Counted from the stretch's first letter, positions 47,871 to 58,664 are shown. The stretch is 64,000 nucleotides of DNA from Vulcaniibacterium tengchongense (GCF_003814555.1 NZ_RKQN01000003.1:293611-357610); one strand, 5' to 3'. Notes: generated by a model from the sequence alone, not told the origin. Numbers and translations: made by a program.

Positions 47871-49214
47871 TCACCGATGCGAACGCGGCGTCACGCCGGT
47901 GGGCGCGGCGTCGTGCGCGGGCTCCCAGCCGAACACGCTGCGGCCGCCGTAGGCGTGCGAATCGCGCCGCTCCCGGGCCAGCAGCGCCTCCACCGGGGGG
48001 CCGCAGGCGCGCCGCTCCAGCCGCCGCGCCTGCGCGTCCAGCCGCTTCAGCGCCTGCAGCTTCTCCTCGTTGCCGAGGCGGGCGCCGGCCACGGCGCGCT
48101 TCAACACGCCCAAAGTCTGGTCGTACACCTTCAGCGGCACCGGGAACGGGTGCCGATCCTTGCCGCCATGGGCGAACGAGAACCGGGCCGGGTCGCTGAA
48201 GCGGCACGGCGCGCCGTGCATCACCTCGGCGACCAGCGCCAGCGCGCGCACCGTGCGTGCGCCGACGCCGGGAACCTGCAGCAGCTCGGCGAAATCGCGC
48301 GGCCCGCGTTCCGCAGCCGCGGCGAGCGCCGCGTGCAGCCGCCGCGGCACGATGTCCCCGGCCCGGACCTCGTGCCGGTCCGGCAGGTTCAGGTGCGGCA
48401 GCAGGCCGAGTTGCTGCGGGGCACGGTGGCCGGTCTCGCCGGCCGCGGGGCGCCCGGCCGCCGCCGGCGCGCCGGCGCGACCTGCGGACGCCGCGGCTCC
48501 GCCGGCCATGCCGAGCTTCGCCAGCTCGCGCGCGATCGCATCCGGCCCGGCCTCGCGCAGCAACTGCACCTGCGCCGACCGCGCGCGCGCCGCGCGGCGG
48601 TCGGCCAGGTTGACGATGCGTCCCTGCGCGGGCCCGTCGATCGCCGCGTGCGGCGCGTCGACGAAGCTGGTCAGCCCCTCGGACAGCCAGTGGTAGCGCC
48701 GCGCCTGCCGGCGCTCGCCGTTCATCCCCTGCTGGATCACCACCCAGCGCCCGTCGTCGGCGACGACGAAGCCGTGCAGGTACAGGTCGAAGCCGTCCTG
48801 CACCGCGGCGCTGTCGACCTTGGCGACCAGGCGGCTGGCCTGCGCCAGCGCGGTGCCGTCGAAGCCGACCCGTTCGCCGATCGCGAGCAGCTCCTCCGGC
48901 GTCCTGCGCGAATGCCGGCCACGGCCGCCGCAAACGTGCAGGCCGAGCTCGCCCGCGCGCGGCGCCAGCCCGCGCTTGAGCGCGCCGATCACGCTGGTGG
49001 TGATGCCCGAGGAATGCCAGTCCATGCCCATCACCGCGCCGAAGGACTGGAACCAGAACGGATGCGCCAGCCGGCGCAGCAGTTCCTCGCGGCCGTAGTG
49101 GTGCACGATCGCCTCGCAGATCAGCGCGCCGAGCCGGCTCATCCGCGTCGCCAGCCACGCCGGCACGCGCCCGCCGTGGAGCGGAAGATCGGCGCTGCCG
49201 GTACGCTGGCTCAT
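47871..49214 (-). CDS. DUF763-family protein
   Basis: 447 residues. Begins SADLPLHGGRVPAWLATRMS and contains the family's HHYGREELLRRLAHPFWFQS, GMDWHSSGITTSVIGALKRG and a helix-hairpin-helix, LLQVPGVGARTVRALALVAE (about 310-329). GGKDRHPFPVPLKVYDQTL near the C-terminus is also conserved. Archaea and bacteria share this family (COG1415), which has no established function. The HhH suggests nucleic-acid binding. It is unrelated by strand overlap to the neighbouring WYL regulator (51-base gap). Confidence 0.85.
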   Translation of the reverse strand: MSQRTGSADLPLHGGRVPAWLATRMSRLGALICEAIVHHYGREELLRRLAHPFWFQSFGAVMGMDWHSSGITTSVIGALKRGLAPRAGELGLHVCGGRGRHSRRTPEELLAIGERVGFDGTALAQASRLVAKVDSAAVQDGFDLYLHGFVVADDGRWVVIQQGMNGERRQARRYHWLSEGLTSFVDAPHAAIDGPAQGRIVNLADRRAARARSAQVQLLREAGPDAIARELAKLGMAGGAAASAGRAGAPAAAGRPAAGETGHRAPQQLGLLPHLNLPDRHEVRAGDIVPRRLHAALAAAAERGPRDFAELLQVPGVGARTVRALALVAEVMHGAPCRFSDPARFSFAHGGKDRHPFPVPLKVYDQTLGVLKRAVAGARLGNEEKLQALKRLDAQARRLERRACGPPVEALLARERRDSHAYGGRSVFGWEPAHDAAPTGVTPRSHR

Positions 49215-49265
49215 GGGCGGCTCCCGAAGACGGCGAACCGCAGCATGCGCCGGCAGCGTCTCAGC

Positions 49266-50234
49266 CTATGAGACGCCCGCGCGGGCGGCCGCGCGCGCGA
49301 GCCGCGCGGCCAGCGCGCTCAGCGCTCGAGCCACTTCCGGCGGTTCCAGCACCTCGAATTCGACCCCCAGCCAGCCGACGTACAAGGCCAGCGCCTCGGG
49401 CTCGTGCGCGCCGGCAACCAGCAGGCAGCGCGTCTCGTCGAGCCGCTGCAGCTGGCCGCCCAATGGCGGGATCCGCGCCGCCATCCGCTCCAGCGGCGCG
49501 TGCAGCACGATCCGCGCCCGGGTCGGGTACTGCGCGGTCGAGACCGAACGCGCCACGTACGCGGCCGCGTCGCCGCCCGGAATCGGCCGCGGCGCGAAAC
49601 GCGCGCCCGCCGCGATGCCGCCGTCGATGCGGTCGACCCGGAACGTGCGCCAGTCCTCGCGCTGGCGGTCCCAGGCCAGCAGGTACCAGCGCGACTGCGC
49701 GCAGACCAGCGCATGCGGCTCGGCCTCGCGCTGCGCGCCGCGGCCGTCGACGGTGCGGTAGGCGAAGCGCACGGTCGCGCTGTCGCGGCAGGCGGCGGCG
49801 AGCGCGACCAGGCGCTCGGCCTCCACCGCCGGGCCGCCCATTCCCAGCGGCGCTACCGCCGCGTGCAGGCCGCGCACCTGCGCGCGCAGCCGCGTCGGCA
49901 ACAGCAGCTCCAGCTTGGCCAGCGCGCGCACGGCGGCCTCGCCGAGGCCGCTGATCGTGCCGGTCGCGGCCATGCGCAGCCCCAGCGCCACCGCCAGCGC
50001 CTCGTCGTCGTCCAGCAGCAACGGCGGCAGCGCGGCGCCGGTGCCGAGCGCGTAGCCGCCCCCCACCCCGCCGCTGGATTCCACCGGGTAGCCGAGGCTG
50101 CGCAGCCGGTCCACGTCGCGGCGCAGGGTGCGCCGGGTCACCTCCAGGCGCGCGGCCAGGTCCGGTCCGGACCAGTAGCGGCGGGATTGCAGCAGGGCGA
50201 GCAGGCGCAGCAAGCGGGTGGAGGTGTCGAGCAT
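49266..50234 (-). CDS. WYL-domain transcriptional regulator (YafY type)
   Basis: 322 residues. N-terminal DeoR/HTH_11 domain (about 1-60): RLLRLLALLQSRRYWSGPDL, LEVTRRTLRRDVDRLRSLGY. WYL domain (about 140-225) with RFAYRTVDGRGAQREAEPHA and SRWYLLAWDRQREDWRTFRV (the WYL motif appears as WYLLAWD). It is divergent from a glutathione transferase gene across a perfect inverted repeat, probably its operator. Confidence 0.92.
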   Translation of the reverse strand: MLDTSTRLLRLLALLQSRRYWSGPDLAARLEVTRRTLRRDVDRLRSLGYPVESSGGVGGGYALGTGAALPPLLLDDDEALAVALGLRMAATGTISGLGEAAVRALAKLELLLPTRLRAQVRGLHAAVAPLGMGGPAVEAERLVALAAACRDSATVRFAYRTVDGRGAQREAEPHALVCAQSRWYLLAWDRQREDWRTFRVDRIDGGIAAGARFAPRPIPGGDAAAYVARSVSTAQYPTRARIVLHAPLERMAARIPPLGGQLQRLDETRCLLVAGAHEPEALALYVGWLGVEFEVLEPPEVARALSALAARLARAAARAGVS

Positions 50235-50247
50235 CGGCGCAGTATCG

Positions 50248-50282
50248 CCGCAATCGAGGACCGGAACTGTCCTCGATTGCGG
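50248..50282. promoter_or_regulatory. perfect 14-bp inverted repeat (operator) between WYL and GST genes
   Basis: CCGCAATCGAGGAC (50248-50261) and GTCCTCGATTGCGG (50269-50282) flank a 7-base spacer. It starts 14 bases upstream of the WYL start codon and ends 50 bases before the GST start, the geometry of an operator controlling both. No T-run follows either way. Confidence 0.8.
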
Positions 50283-50331
50283 CTAGCCTGTTCCCCACGG
50301 CCACCCTGGCCTTCCCCGCAAGGAGTCCGCC

Positions 50332-50970
50332 ATGTCCGACCTGACCCTGTACGCCGCCCCCATGTCCAGCGCCACCCCCGTGGCCTGTGCGATCGCCGAG
50401 CTCGGCGTGCCCTGCCGCACGGTGATGCTCGACCTGGCCGCCGGCGACCAGAAGAAACCCGAATACCTGGCGATCAACCCGCACGGCGTGGTGCCGACCC
50501 TGGTGGTGGACGGCACGCCGCTGTTCGAATCGGTCGCGATCATGCAGTGGCTGGGCGGCCGCTACGGCGTCGAGCGCGGGCTGTGGCCGGCGGCGGACAC
50601 CCCGGAGCGACTGACCGCGCTGTCCTGGACCACCTGGGCCTACGTCAGCTACGGGATGCTGATCAACGTGCTGAATTTCTCGCGCAGCCCGCACGCCGAC
50701 GCCGCCTGGCATCACCCGCCGCTGGCCGAGGAGGCGCTGCGGCGCCTGGACGCCGCGCTGGAGCGGCTCGACGCCGAACTGGCCGGCCGCCCGTGGCTGC
50801 TCGGCGAGGCCTATTCCCTCGCCGACCTGATCGTCGCCTGCGTGATCACCTACAGCGCCTACTGCGGCGTCCCGCTGGAACGCCACGGCCATGTCCGCGG
50901 CTGGCTGCGGCGCTTCTACCAGCGGCCGGCCTATCTGCAGACCTGGGGCGCCGTCCCGCCGATGGTCTGA
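50332..50970 (+). CDS. glutathione S-transferase family protein
   Basis: 212 residues. Thioredoxin-like N-domain (about 3-80) with LYAAPMSSATPVACAIAELG, HGVVPTLVVDG (cis-Pro) and LFESVAIMQWLGGRYG (the ESxAI motif). All-helical C-domain with RPWLLGEAYSLADLIVACVI. An AGGAG site precedes the ATG. Probably the target of the divergent WYL regulator. Substrate unknown. Confidence 0.92.
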   Translation: MSDLTLYAAPMSSATPVACAIAELGVPCRTVMLDLAAGDQKKPEYLAINPHGVVPTLVVDGTPLFESVAIMQWLGGRYGVERGLWPAADTPERLTALSWTTWAYVSYGMLINVLNFSRSPHADAAWHHPPLAEEALRRLDAALERLDAELAGRPWLLGEAYSLADLIVACVITYSAYCGVPLERHGHVRGWLRRFYQRPAYLQTWGAVPPMV

Positions 50971-51404
50971 CCCCTGCCGCCCGGATCGGGAACCCGGCCA
51001 GGCCCCCGACGGCCGGCTGCCCTGGCGGCGTTACCCGGGATCGAGGTCGCCGGGTCCCGCCCGGATCGAGCGAGCGCGACCGCGGCGGCGGCTTCAAGCG
51101 CGGCGGGCTGTGGGGCTACCGAGCGGGTAACAGTCCCTGCCGCCGCGCCCCCCACCGGCCGCGCCTCCGAGCCGCGCAGGCACAGGCACCATCACTGCGG
51201 CGCCTGCGGCCGCTCGGCCCGCGGCGCACTCGCCTGCAGCTGGACCGAAGCGGCACGGGCTGCGCGCGCCCGCGCCTCGCGGTCAATGCGCGCCTGTTCG
51301 ACGACTACGCCCGCGCCGCCGCGCTGCCGGCGACCGGGCTGGACGGCCGCAACCCGCGGTGATGCGCGGCCGCGCGCGGTCGCGGTGCCGCGCCCGCCCG
51401 GGAA
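50971..51404. other. gene-free region, possible gene remnant at its right end
   Basis: No intact gene. Near 51280-51362 a short plus-strand stretch reads AVNARLFDDYARAAALPATG and then DGRNPR-stop, which looks like a protein C-terminus without a body. It may be a relic. The rest is GC-rich and featureless. Confidence 0.35.
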
Positions 51405-51432
51405 ACGAAAAGCCCCGCGCGTGCGGGGCTTT
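51405..51432 (-). terminator. intrinsic terminator of purA
   Basis: AAAGCCCCGC-GCGT-GCGGGGCTTT; followed on the minus strand by TTCGTTT. It lies 24 bases past the purA stop. Confidence 0.88.
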
Positions 51433-51455
51433 CGCGATCGCCGGCGGAACGCGGA

Positions 51456-52862
<1,407 letters not shown>

Positions 52863-52918
52863 TTATCCGGGTTTTCGGTCGCCGGGGCCACCCCGGCCTC
52901 GGCGGGGCCCTTGGGCGG

Positions 52919-53116
52919 CTACTCCCAGTGCCGCCGCACCCACCACAGCGCCAGCACGCCGAGCGCGACCACCACCGCGCCGACCATGCGCAGTTGCCGG
53001 TCCGGCATCGCGTACAGCTGCTCCGCCGCGCGCTTCCAGCCGCGCGGGGCGACGAACAGGAACAGCCCTTCCAGCACCGCGACCAGGCACAGTGCCGACA
53101 ACAGCTCGACCGCCAT
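52919..53116 (-). CDS. DUF2065 small membrane protein
   Basis: 65 residues with two hydrophobic helices (about 3-23 and 42-60) around the conserved APRGWKRAAEQLYAMPDRQL. It starts two bases after the hflC stop. This family follows hflC in many gammaproteobacteria. Function unknown. Confidence 0.85.
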   Translation of the reverse strand: MAVELLSALCLVAVLEGLFLFVAPRGWKRAAEQLYAMPDRQLRMVGAVVVALGVLALWWVRRHWE

Positions 53117-53118
53117 GC

Positions 53119-53982
53119 TCAGCGATCGGAGCGCAGGTACTGCAGGAACGGGTCGTCGCGGTCGAGCACGATCACGCCCTCGCCGTCGGCGAACGCCTTG
53201 CGGTACGCCTCGAGGCTGCGCTGGAACGCATAGAAGCCCGGGTCGCGGCTGGCCGCCGCGGCGTAGATGCGCGCGGCCTCGGCGTCGCCCTCGCCGCGCA
53301 GGCGCTGCGCGTCGCGCTCGGCCTCGGCGACGATCACCGCCTGCTGGCGGTCGGCCTCGGCGCGCACGGTGTTGGCCTGCTCGGCGCCTTCCGCGCGCAG
53401 CCGGCTGGCCACCTGCTGGCGCTGCGCGCGCATGCGCCGGTACACGTCCTGGATCACCTGGCTGTCGGTGGGCAGGTCGATCTGCTTGATGCGCAGGTCG
53501 ACGATGCGGATGCCCATCGTCTTCGCGCCCTCGTTGATGACCTGGAGCTGGCGCCCGACCACCTCGGTGCGCGAGCCGGACACCACCTGCTGCAGGGTGC
53601 GCGAGTTGATCTCGTTGCGCAGGGAGTCCTTGATGATCGGCGCCAGCCGCTGCACCGCGACCGACTCGTCGCCGCCGGTGGCGCGGTAGAACGCGCGTGC
53701 GTCCTGGATCATGCCCACCGCGAAGAAGTCGACGCTGACGTCCTTGCGCTCGGAGGTCAGATAGCGCTCCGGCTCGGCGTCGAGCACCTGCAGGCGGCGG
53801 TCGAACACCCGCGCGCTCTCGATGATCGGCCACTTGAAGTGCAGGCCGGGGCCGATGTCGCTGCGGACGACGCGGCCGAAGTTCAGGACCATGCCGGTCT
53901 GGCCCTCGTCCACGACGAAGATCGAGCCCATCAGGGCCAACAGGGCCGCGACCGCGGCGGCCACCCAGGCGGACGTTCTCAT
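53119..53982 (-). CDS. hflC: HflC, FtsH regulatory SPFH protein
   Basis: 287 residues. One N-terminal membrane helix (about 5-24) then an SPFH domain with VVDEGQTGMVLNFGRVVRSD and a helical C-terminus rich in Ala/Glu/Arg. It pairs with HflK to surround FtsH, which is encoded 6 kb away on the same strand. Start ATG overlaps the hflK stop by four bases. Confidence 0.95.
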   Translation of the reverse strand: MRTSAWVAAAVAALLALMGSIFVVDEGQTGMVLNFGRVVRSDIGPGLHFKWPIIESARVFDRRLQVLDAEPERYLTSERKDVSVDFFAVGMIQDARAFYRATGGDESVAVQRLAPIIKDSLRNEINSRTLQQVVSGSRTEVVGRQLQVINEGAKTMGIRIVDLRIKQIDLPTDSQVIQDVYRRMRAQRQQVASRLRAEGAEQANTVRAEADRQQAVIVAEAERDAQRLRGEGDAEAARIYAAAASRDPGFYAFQRSLEAYRKAFADGEGVIVLDRDDPFLQYLRSDR

Positions 53983-55088
53983 CGCGACACCTCCTCGCGG
54001 CCGGCCGGGCGCGGCTCGCGGCCCGGGCGGGCCACCTCCTGCGCCTGCGGGTCGATCGCGTTCACCGTGGGCGCCAGCGCCTCGGGCGCGAGAATGTTCG
54101 AGGCCGGCGCGCGGGCGCCGCTCTTCTCCGCCATCGGCACGTAGATCAGCTGGCGCGAATCGCCGCCGACGACCTTGCGGTTCTCGCTCAGCACCTGCTG
54201 CACGGTCTCCAGCCACAGGCGCTTGCGGGTCACCTCGGGCGCGGCCTGGTACTGGTCGACCAGCAGCGAGAAGCGGTCCGCGTCGCCCTGCGCGCGGGCG
54301 ATGGCCGCGGTCTTGTAGCCCTCGGCGACGGTGCGCACGCGCGCGGCCTGGCCGCGCGCCTCCGGGACCACCTGCGCGGCGTAGGCGCGCGCCTCGCTGA
54401 TCAGGCGATCCTTGTCCTGCTGCGCGCTGTTGACGTCGTCGAACGCCGGCTTGACCTCCTCCGGCGGGCGCGCGTTGGGCAGGTTCAGCTCGGTCACGTC
54501 CAGGCCGGTGCGGTACGCGGCCAGCGACTTCTGCAACTGCTCGCGCGCCGACACCGCCAGCGCGTTGCGCGCGCCCAGCACCGTGTCCAGCGTGGAGCGG
54601 CCGACCTGCTCGCGCACCGTGCTCAGCGCGGCCTGCACCAGCATCTGGTCGCCGTCGCGGGTGCCGAACAGGTACAGCTTGGGGTCGTTGATGCGGTACT
54701 GCACGTTGATCTCGACGAAGACGATGTTCTCGTCCGCGGTCAAGACCGGCACGGTCTCGCTGTAGGTCTTGATCTGGGTCGCGTTGACCTTGACCACGCG
54801 CTCGATCGGCCACGGCGCCTTCAGGTGCGGGCCCGGCTGCAGCACGCGCGCGAACTGGCCGAAGCGCAGCACCACGCCGCGCTCCTGCTCGGTCACCAGG
54901 ACGAAGCAGTTGAACACCAGCCACAGGCCGAACACCAGCGCGGCCCAGCGCAGGATGTTGCCGCCCGAACCCAGGCCGCCGAACCAGTCGCGCAGGTTGT
55001 CGAGCAGGCCGTTGCCGGGGCCTTTGCGCCGCGGTGGGCGGCCGTCCGAGCCGCCGGAATTGTCGCTGCCAGGGGTGTTCCAGGCCAT
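53979..55088 (-). CDS. hflK: HflK, FtsH regulatory SPFH protein
   Basis: 369 residues. Gly/Pro-rich N-terminus (GSDNSGGSDGRPPRRKGPGN), one membrane helix (about 45-64), SPFH domain with VVLRFGQFARVLQPGPHLKA. The C-terminal tail is Pro/Ala-rich. Part of the HflKC cage controlling FtsH. The hflX gene lies 186 bases upstream. Confidence 0.95.
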   Translation of the reverse strand: MAWNTPGSDNSGGSDGRPPRRKGPGNGLLDNLRDWFGGLGSGGNILRWAALVFGLWLVFNCFVLVTEQERGVVLRFGQFARVLQPGPHLKAPWPIERVVKVNATQIKTYSETVPVLTADENIVFVEINVQYRINDPKLYLFGTRDGDQMLVQAALSTVREQVGRSTLDTVLGARNALAVSAREQLQKSLAAYRTGLDVTELNLPNARPPEEVKPAFDDVNSAQQDKDRLISEARAYAAQVVPEARGQAARVRTVAEGYKTAAIARAQGDADRFSLLVDQYQAAPEVTRKRLWLETVQQVLSENRKVVGGDSRQLIYVPMAEKSGARAPASNILAPEALAPTVNAIDPQAQEVARPGREPRPAGREEVSR

Positions 55089-55274
55089 GCCTGCTCCAGG
55101 AGGGGAATCGGCGCCCGCGCCGGAGCGGGACGTGAGTCGATTCTAGGTGGGGCCTCGGGGGGCCTCAAGCAAGAGGGGTGCCGAAGGCGGTTTCCGACGG
55201 CCGCGCGGGTGCGCGCCGGAATGCCGCCAACCGCTCGCCGAAACCGCGACAGGGCGCCGGCGCGCGGCGTGCGT

Positions 55275-56582
55275 TCAGTGCAGGTCTTCGCCCGGCAGCG
55301 CGGACTCCAGCAGCGGCCGCAGCGCCTCGCCGTGGGCCTGGGCGAACAGGCGCCGGGCATCGGCCAGCGCCAGCTCCACCTGCAGCCGCCAGCCGCGCTC
55401 GTCGTGGTCTTCCGCGCGCACCGCGCCGAGCTCGTGCAGGCGCGAACGCAGCCGCGCGGCCTGCGGCGGCAGGCGCACCTCGCCGCTGACATGGCGCAGC
55501 TGCAGCGCCTCGACCAGCGCCGCGCGCAGCAGGTCCAGCCCGCGCCCGTCGCGGGCCGACAGCCAGACCCGCATCCGCCCTTCCGCCGGGCGGTCGTGGC
55601 GCGGCTGCGCGTCTTCGAGCCGGTCGATCTTGTTGAACACCAGCAACTGCGGGAGGTCGCCGGCGCCGATCTCGCCCAGCACCTGGTCGACCTGGGCGAT
55701 GCGCTCGTCGCGCAGCGGATCGGAGGCGTCGACCACGTGCAGCAGCAGGTCCGCCTCGCGCGCCTCGGACAGGGTCGAGCGGAACGCCGCGACCAGCTCG
55801 TGCGGCAGGTCGCGGACGAAGCCGACGGTGTCGGCCAGCACCGCGCCGCCGCCGGCCAGGTCGATGCGGCGCACGGTCGGGTCCAGGGTGGCGAACAGCT
55901 GGTCGGCGGCGTAGGCCGCGGCGCCGGTGAGCGCGTTGAACAGCGTCGACTTGCCGGCATTGGTGTAGCCGACCAGGGCGACGCGCGGCAGTTCGCTGCG
56001 CACGCGCGCGCGGCGCATCTGGGTGCGCTGCACCTCGACCTTCTCCAGCCGCCGCTCGAGTTGCTCGACGCGCTTCTGCAGCAGCCGGCGGTCGGTCTCG
56101 AGCTGGGTCTCGCCCGGTCCGCGCAGGCCGATGGCGCCGCCGCGCTGGCGCTCCAGGTGGGTCCAGCCGCGCACCAGGCGGGTGGCCATGTGGCGCAGCT
56201 GCGCCAGCTCGACCTGCAGCTTGCCGTCGTGGCTGCGCGCGCGCTGGGCGAAGATGTCGAGGATCAGCCCGGTGCGGTCGACGACGCGGCGCTGCAGCGC
56301 GCGCTCGAGATTGCGCTCCTGCACCGGGGTCAACGGATGGTTGACCAGGACCAGGTCGGCGCCGCTGGCGTCGGCCGCGGCCTTGACCTCTTCCAGCTTG
56401 CCGCTGCCGATCAGGGTCGACGGGCTCGGCCTGTCGATGCGCGCGGTGACGGTCGCGGCGACGCTGGCGCCAGCGGAACGGGCCAGGTCCGCGAACTCCT
56501 CCAGCACCCCTTCGTCCGGCGGGCCGCCGGCGTGGGGCTGGATCAACAAGGCATGCTCGCCCTTGCGGGATCTTTCGAACAA
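55275..56582 (-). CDS. hflX: ribosome-associated GTPase HflX
   Basis: 435 residues. N-terminal HflX domain (about 1-195) with IGSGKLEEVK and HPLTPVQERNLERAL; G domain with VGYTNAGKSTLFNAL (204-218) and DTVGFVRDLPHELVAAF. The start codon is TTG at 56582, with GGGAGG about ten bases upstream; no in-frame ATG is near. It rescues stalled ribosomes in heat stress. hfq is 26 bases upstream. Confidence 0.95.
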   Translation of the reverse strand: MFERSRKGEHALLIQPHAGGPPDEGVLEEFADLARSAGASVAATVTARIDRPSPSTLIGSGKLEEVKAAADASGADLVLVNHPLTPVQERNLERALQRRVVDRTGLILDIFAQRARSHDGKLQVELAQLRHMATRLVRGWTHLERQRGGAIGLRGPGETQLETDRRLLQKRVEQLERRLEKVEVQRTQMRRARVRSELPRVALVGYTNAGKSTLFNALTGAAAYAADQLFATLDPTVRRIDLAGGGAVLADTVGFVRDLPHELVAAFRSTLSEAREADLLLHVVDASDPLRDERIAQVDQVLGEIGAGDLPQLLVFNKIDRLEDAQPRHDRPAEGRMRVWLSARDGRGLDLLRAALVEALQLRHVSGEVRLPPQAARLRSRLHELGAVRAEDHDERGWRLQVELALADARRLFAQAHGEALRPLLESALPGEDLH

Positions 56583-56608
56583 GGCCGCTCACACCTCCCG
56601 ATGCGGGG

Positions 56609-56887
56609 TCACTCGCCGGCCGGGCCGGCTTCGTCCGCGCCGCCTTCGCTGGCCTGCACGTAGCCTCCGCCCGGCCCGACGCGCACGTTGCGGGCGGGCA
56701 CCACGGTGGAGATCGCGTGCTTGTAGACCATCTGGCTCACCGTGTTGCGCAGCAGGACCACGAACTGGTCGAAGGATTCGATCGTGCCCTGCAGCTTGAT
56801 GCCGTTGACCAGATACACCGACACCGGCACGCGCTCGCGCCGCAACGCATTCAGAAAAGGGTCCTGCAAAGATTGTCCCTTGGACAT
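56609..56887 (-). CDS. hfq: RNA chaperone Hfq
   Basis: 92 residues. Sm1 ([40 protein letters not shown]) and Sm2 ([10 protein letters not shown]) motifs complete. The C-terminal tail after residue 66 is short, Gly/Glu/Ala-rich. Hexameric ring for sRNA-mRNA pairing. 171 bases separate it from miaA. Classic miaA-hfq-hflX order. Confidence 0.97.
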   Translation of the reverse strand: MSKGQSLQDPFLNALRRERVPVSVYLVNGIKLQGTIESFDQFVVLLRNTVSQMVYKHAISTVVPARNVRVGPGGGYVQASEGGADEAGPAGE

Positions 56888-57058
56888 CGTGTTTTCCCCA
56901 GCTCGTTCTAGTTATAGGGCGGCGGGCGCGGGAGCCCGGTCGCATCGCCGGTAAGCCATCCCCACAGCAGCGACGCTCCGATGGTAACCCATGTGGGCGT
57001 ACGCCGAACCGTGCGTGGGTCGACCGTTTCGTTAGCAAGTCGTTGCGGCCAAGCCGCG

Positions 57059-58036
57059 TCAACCGCCGGGGCGCGCCCCCGCGCCGGCCATGAAGCTGGC
57101 GCGCGCGCGCTCCAACGCCGCGCGCTGGCGCTGCGGATCGAACCAGAGCGCGTCCAGCTCGCCGCGCAGCCAGGTGAGCTGGCGCTTGGCCAGTTGCCGG
57201 GTGGCGTGGATCGCGCGTTCGCGGAAGCCGGCGGCATCGCCGCGACCGTCCAGGTATTCCCAGGCCTGGCGGTAGCCGACCGCGCGCAACGCCGGCAGGT
57301 CCAGCGGCTGCGGATGCGCCCGCAATTCCGGCAGGTCGCGCAGCGCGCGCACCTCGTCGAGGAAACCGGCGGCGAGCATGGAGTCGAAGCGCGCGGCGAT
57401 GCGCGCGTGCAGCTCGGCGCGGTCGGCGGGCGCGAGCACCAGCTTCAGCACCCGCAGCGGCAGCCGCGGCGCGCGCGCGGCCTCGCGCTGCCAGTCGCTG
57501 ATGCAGCGGCCGGACAGGCGGAACACCTCGAGCGCGCGCTGGATCCGCTGCGCGTCGGTGGCGTGGATGCGCGCGGCGGCCTCCGGATCGACCGCCGCCA
57601 GCTCGGCGTGCAGCGCCGCCCAGCCGCGCTCGGCAGCCTCCCGCGCGATCGCCGCGCGCAGCGCCGGATCGGCCTCGGGCATCGGCGACAGGCCGTGCAG
57701 CAGCGCGCGGAAATACAGGCCGGTGCCGCCGGCGAGGATCGGCAGCCGGCCGCGGGCGACGATGTCGGCCAGCGCCGCGCGCGCGTCGAGCTCGAACTCC
57801 GCCGCCGAGTACGGCTGCCACGGCTCGCGCAAATCGAGCAGGTGGTGGCGCACCGCGGCGCGCTCCTGCGCGCTCGGCTTGGCCGCGCCGATGTCGAGGC
57901 GCCGGTACACCAGGGCGGAATCGACGCTGACGATCTCGCCTCCGTGGCGCTGCGCCCACTCCAGCGCAAGCGCGGTCTTGCCCGAGGCGGTCGGGCCCAT
58001 CAGGGCGATCGCGATGGGACGCGGGTCGGCAGGCAT
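57059..58036 (-). CDS. miaA: tRNA dimethylallyltransferase
   Basis: 325 residues. P-loop GPTASGKT (14-21), [31 protein letters not shown] and [13 protein letters not shown] are the family set. It adds a dimethylallyl group to A37 of tRNAs reading UNN codons, for example the tRNA-Phe in this window. The repeat cluster at 58108-58534 is on its upstream side. Confidence 0.96.
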   Translation of the reverse strand: MPADPRPIAIALMGPTASGKTALALEWAQRHGGEIVSVDSALVYRRLDIGAAKPSAQERAAVRHHLLDLREPWQPYSAAEFELDARAALADIVARGRLPILAGGTGLYFRALLHGLSPMPEADPALRAAIAREAAERGWAALHAELAAVDPEAAARIHATDAQRIQRALEVFRLSGRCISDWQREAARAPRLPLRVLKLVLAPADRAELHARIAARFDSMLAAGFLDEVRALRDLPELRAHPQPLDLPALRAVGYRQAWEYLDGRGDAAGFRERAIHATRQLAKRQLTWLRGELDALWFDPQRQRAALERARASFMAGAGARPGG

Positions 58037-58107
58037 GCGCGCACGGAAGCGGACGATCGGGCTAGCCTCGCACACGGCGGCGGCGCCGGGAACCGCTGCG
58101 CGCGCGC

Positions 58108-58534
58108 TTTCCACAACCGCTGTGGAGAACCGCCGGGGCAAGCCTGTTGATAAGCGCGTGCAGCGCAGGCGCCGCAAGGCCCCGGCAAGGTTTGGCGAAA
58201 TTTTCGCCACCCGGGCCGCGCTGTCCACAGCCTCTGTGGACAAGCTTGCGGACAGACGTGTGGAGACGCGGCGCGGACGCCGACGCGACAAGGGCTTGCG
58301 CGAACTTGGCGATTTTTTCGCCGGTGGAAACGCTTGACAGCCGAAGCGGTTTCGGCGTCGCCACGCTTCGATGCCCCGCAGGCGGCGGACGCCTCGCGCG
58401 CTGCGGGCCATCCGCGATTTCCACAGAAGCTGTGGACAAGCCTGCGGACAGCGGCGTGACGAACATGCTGCAGCCCTTGCGCGGCGGGCCTTGCAAGAGG
58501 TTTGGCGAATTATTGGCCAGCGGAATCGCTTGAC
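58108..58534. repeat. three imperfect repeats with DnaA-box-like palindromes
   Basis: In the 628-base gap between miaA and folP. Each unit starts with a palindrome: TCCACAACCGCTGTGGA (58110), TGTCCACAGCCTCTGTGGACA (58222-58242), TCCACAGAAGCTGTGGA (58420). After 60-100 bases each unit has (T/C)TTGGCGA and an AT-rich stretch, and the last two end CGCTTGAC. TGTGGACAA occurs at 58235 and 58431, TGTGGAGAA at 58121 and TGTTGATAA at 58145, all near the DnaA-box complement TGTGGATAA. No gene was found in the gap. Confidence 0.8.
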
Positions 58535-58664
58535 TTTCCGGCGCCTGGGGCCGCGCGCGCCGACGACGAGGCGATCATTGCCGCCGCGCACCGCGCCGGG
58601 CGATCGCAGCGACGCGCATCGCAACGCGGCGCGTCGTGCACCTCCCGCGTGGCCCGCGGCGCGC

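Noticed and set aside
51280..51362. Short C-terminus-like reading before purA as a gene
   Set aside because: No start codon context, body or conserved domain; at most a relic.
58108..58534. Chromosomal origin of replication
   Set aside because: No dnaA, dnaN, rpmH or gidA genes nearby, no strong AT-rich unwinding region, and boxes are imperfect.
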